A DNA stretch of 15,829 nt. Source: Roseivirga sp. UBA7431. Its GTDB lineage: Bacteria; Bacteroidota; Bacteroidia; Cytophagales; Cyclobacteriaceae. Of this stretch, positions 14,739 through 15,829 are shown in pieces; the stretch's first letter is position 1; each line of letters opens with the position of its first letter. The notes below the pieces were generated by a model. That model was not told where the DNA came from, did no database searches, and saw nothing but the letters and a program-made list of their open reading frames with translations. The stretch spans positions 1-15,829 of the forward strand of contig DLQN01000115.1 of the NCBI GenBank assembly GCA_002477595.1. Direction: 5' to 3'. The position numbers were made by a program, and so were the translations under genes.

Positions 14739-15818
14739 ATGGGTATGCCAAGTGTAATAATAAGTGGGGTGGGAAGTTGCATTCCAACACGCATAGTAAA
14801 AAATGAGGACTTTTTAGAAGCCGAGTTTTTCCAAGAAAATGGGGAGCGATTTCCAGATCCAAATGATGTGATCATTCGAAAATTCGAGAAGATCACAGGT
14901 ATTAAAGAGAGGCGCTATGCCGAACCAGGGCAAAAAGCTTCTGATTTAGGAGCAATTGCAGCAAAGAATGCCATTGAAGACAGTAATATCGATGCTAACG
15001 ACCTAGATTATATCATTTTCGCCCACAATTTTGGCGATATGCAAAAGGACAACAATCGCATCGACATGATGCCAAGTCTGGCTGCCAGGGTGAAAGGACA
15101 CTTGGGAATCACCAATGCTTCTACCACTTGTTATGACATTATTTTTGGTTGTCCAGGCTGGGTACAAGGCGCTATCCAAGCTACCCAGATGATTAGATGT
15201 GGTGATGCAAAAAATGTGATGGTGATAGGAGGAGAAACCTTGAGCCAAACAGTCGATCCGCATGATCGAGATTCGATGATTTTTGCTGATGGTGCTGGTG
15301 CTACAATCTTCTCGGCTTCTGAAACAGCAAAGGGGGGTTATATATCCCAATGCTCTAGAACGGATGCAAACGAAGAGCTTTGTTACTTGGCAATGGGACC
15401 GTCATTTAATGAGTCTCTCAATGATCATGGCGGAAGCTATATTAAAATGAAAGGGCGAAAGATTTATGAGTATGCTTTGACAAATGTGGCCGAGGCTATG
15501 AAGTGTGCTATAGAAAAGGCAGGCCTTGAATTAAAGGATATCAACAAGATATTAATCCATCAGGCAAATGAAAAAATGGACGAAGCTATTCTTCATAAGC
15601 TATTCAAATTGTATGGCACCATGGGAGACTCTAAAGCGCTGATGCCTATGACCATTCAAACCTTAGGTAATAGCTCAGTTGCCACTATACCTACCATGCT
15701 GGATATGATCTTAAAAGGGAAGTTAGAGGGGCATAAATTAAACTCAGGTGACAATATCATCTTTGCTTCTGTAGGAGCCGGAATGCACATCAACGCCATG
15801 GTGTATCAGATGCCTTGA
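14739..15818 (+). CDS. 3-oxoacyl-ACP synthase III (FabH-like)
   Basis: Seen: 359 residues from the ATG at 14739, 2 bases after the tetR stop; an ATG at 14745 is equally possible. The thiolase-fold triad is complete: Cys138 in CYDIIFGCPGW, His274 in LIHQANEKMD and Asn311 in TLGNSSVATIP. ITGIKERRYAEPGQKASDLG near 52-71 and FADGAGATIFSAS near 182-194 are FabH landmarks. It is some 30-40 residues longer than the housekeeping FabH (about 320), and the cysteine context FGCPGW differs from the common AACSGF/AACAGF. Known: FabH-type enzymes join an acyl-CoA to malonyl-ACP to start fatty-acid or polyketide-like synthesis. Inference: it may be an accessory ketosynthase III with a non-standard starter, regulated by the neighbouring TetR, and not the main FabH. 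The chain is complete. Confidence 0.88.
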   Translation: MGMPSVIISGVGSCIPTRIVKNEDFLEAEFFQENGERFPDPNDVIIRKFEKITGIKERRYAEPGQKASDLGAIAAKNAIEDSNIDANDLDYIIFAHNFGDMQKDNNRIDMMPSLAARVKGHLGITNASTTCYDIIFGCPGWVQGAIQATQMIRCGDAKNVMVIGGETLSQTVDPHDRDSMIFADGAGATIFSASETAKGGYISQCSRTDANEELCYLAMGPSFNESLNDHGGSYIKMKGRKIYEYALTNVAEAMKCAIEKAGLELKDINKILIHQANEKMDEAILHKLFKLYGTMGDSKALMPMTIQTLGNSSVATIPTMLDMILKGKLEGHKLNSGDNIIFASVGAGMHINAMVYQMP

Positions 15819-15829
15819 TAGTAAATGAC

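Noticed and set aside
15825..15829. Start of a further gene after the ketosynthase
   Set aside because: An ATG is present, but only 5 bases remain, so nothing can be supported.

Overview
The window looks like chromosomal DNA of a Bacteroidota bacterium, most likely of the Cytophagales (Roseivirga/Fulvivirga type). This placement is inferred from several features. The base composition is moderate and AT-rich. Promoter elements match the Bacteroidota pattern TTTG-N20-TAnnTTTG. It carries an NqrF, a free-standing homoserine dehydrogenase/MetX pair and an AccD with an unusual N-terminus. No phage, IS, CRISPR, tRNA or rRNA is visible. The region is metabolic and envelope-related rather than a clear genomic island.

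Positions 1-7563 hold a MoxR-type locus. A minus-strand RDD membrane protein (111-821) diverges from a plus-strand run of tightly spaced genes. These are a SpoIIM/DUF95 membrane protein, a multi-pass membrane protein, a 56-codon internally deleted remnant of a second such membrane gene, a DUF4129 protein with a signal peptide, a DUF4350 protein, a MoxR AAA+ ATPase, a DUF58 protein and a small anchored protein of unknown function. From the DUF4129 gene on, starts and stops overlap or are 1 base apart, so these genes are probably cotranscribed and translationally coupled. A rho-independent terminator follows at 7739-7767. The likely role is MoxR-driven assembly or activation of a membrane complex whose substrate cannot be read from the sequence.

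Positions 7795-12777 are all minus strand: an arginase-fold protein that has lost about half of its metal ligands, nqrF standing without other nqr genes, and a metX-hom pair (ATGA overlap) for methionine/threonine biosynthesis. A good terminator separates nqrF from the arginase-like gene. The leader of metX shows no recognisable SAM riboswitch.

Positions 12778-13142 form a 365-base stretch holding hairpins and a doubtful 61-codon ORF.

Positions 13143-15818 form a fatty-acid node. accD (minus) diverges from a tetR-type regulator that is followed 2 bases later by a FabH-like ketosynthase III. A perfect 20-bp palindrome lies between the predicted tetR promoter and its start codon, so autoregulation of the tetR-ketosynthase pair is likely. 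The accD promoter, a perfect consensus match on the other strand, lies next to it.

The most noteworthy observations are the in-frame deletion remnant at 2798-2968, the metal-site-degenerate arginase, the AccD that lacks all four zinc-finger cysteines, and the TetR operator/promoter arrangement.
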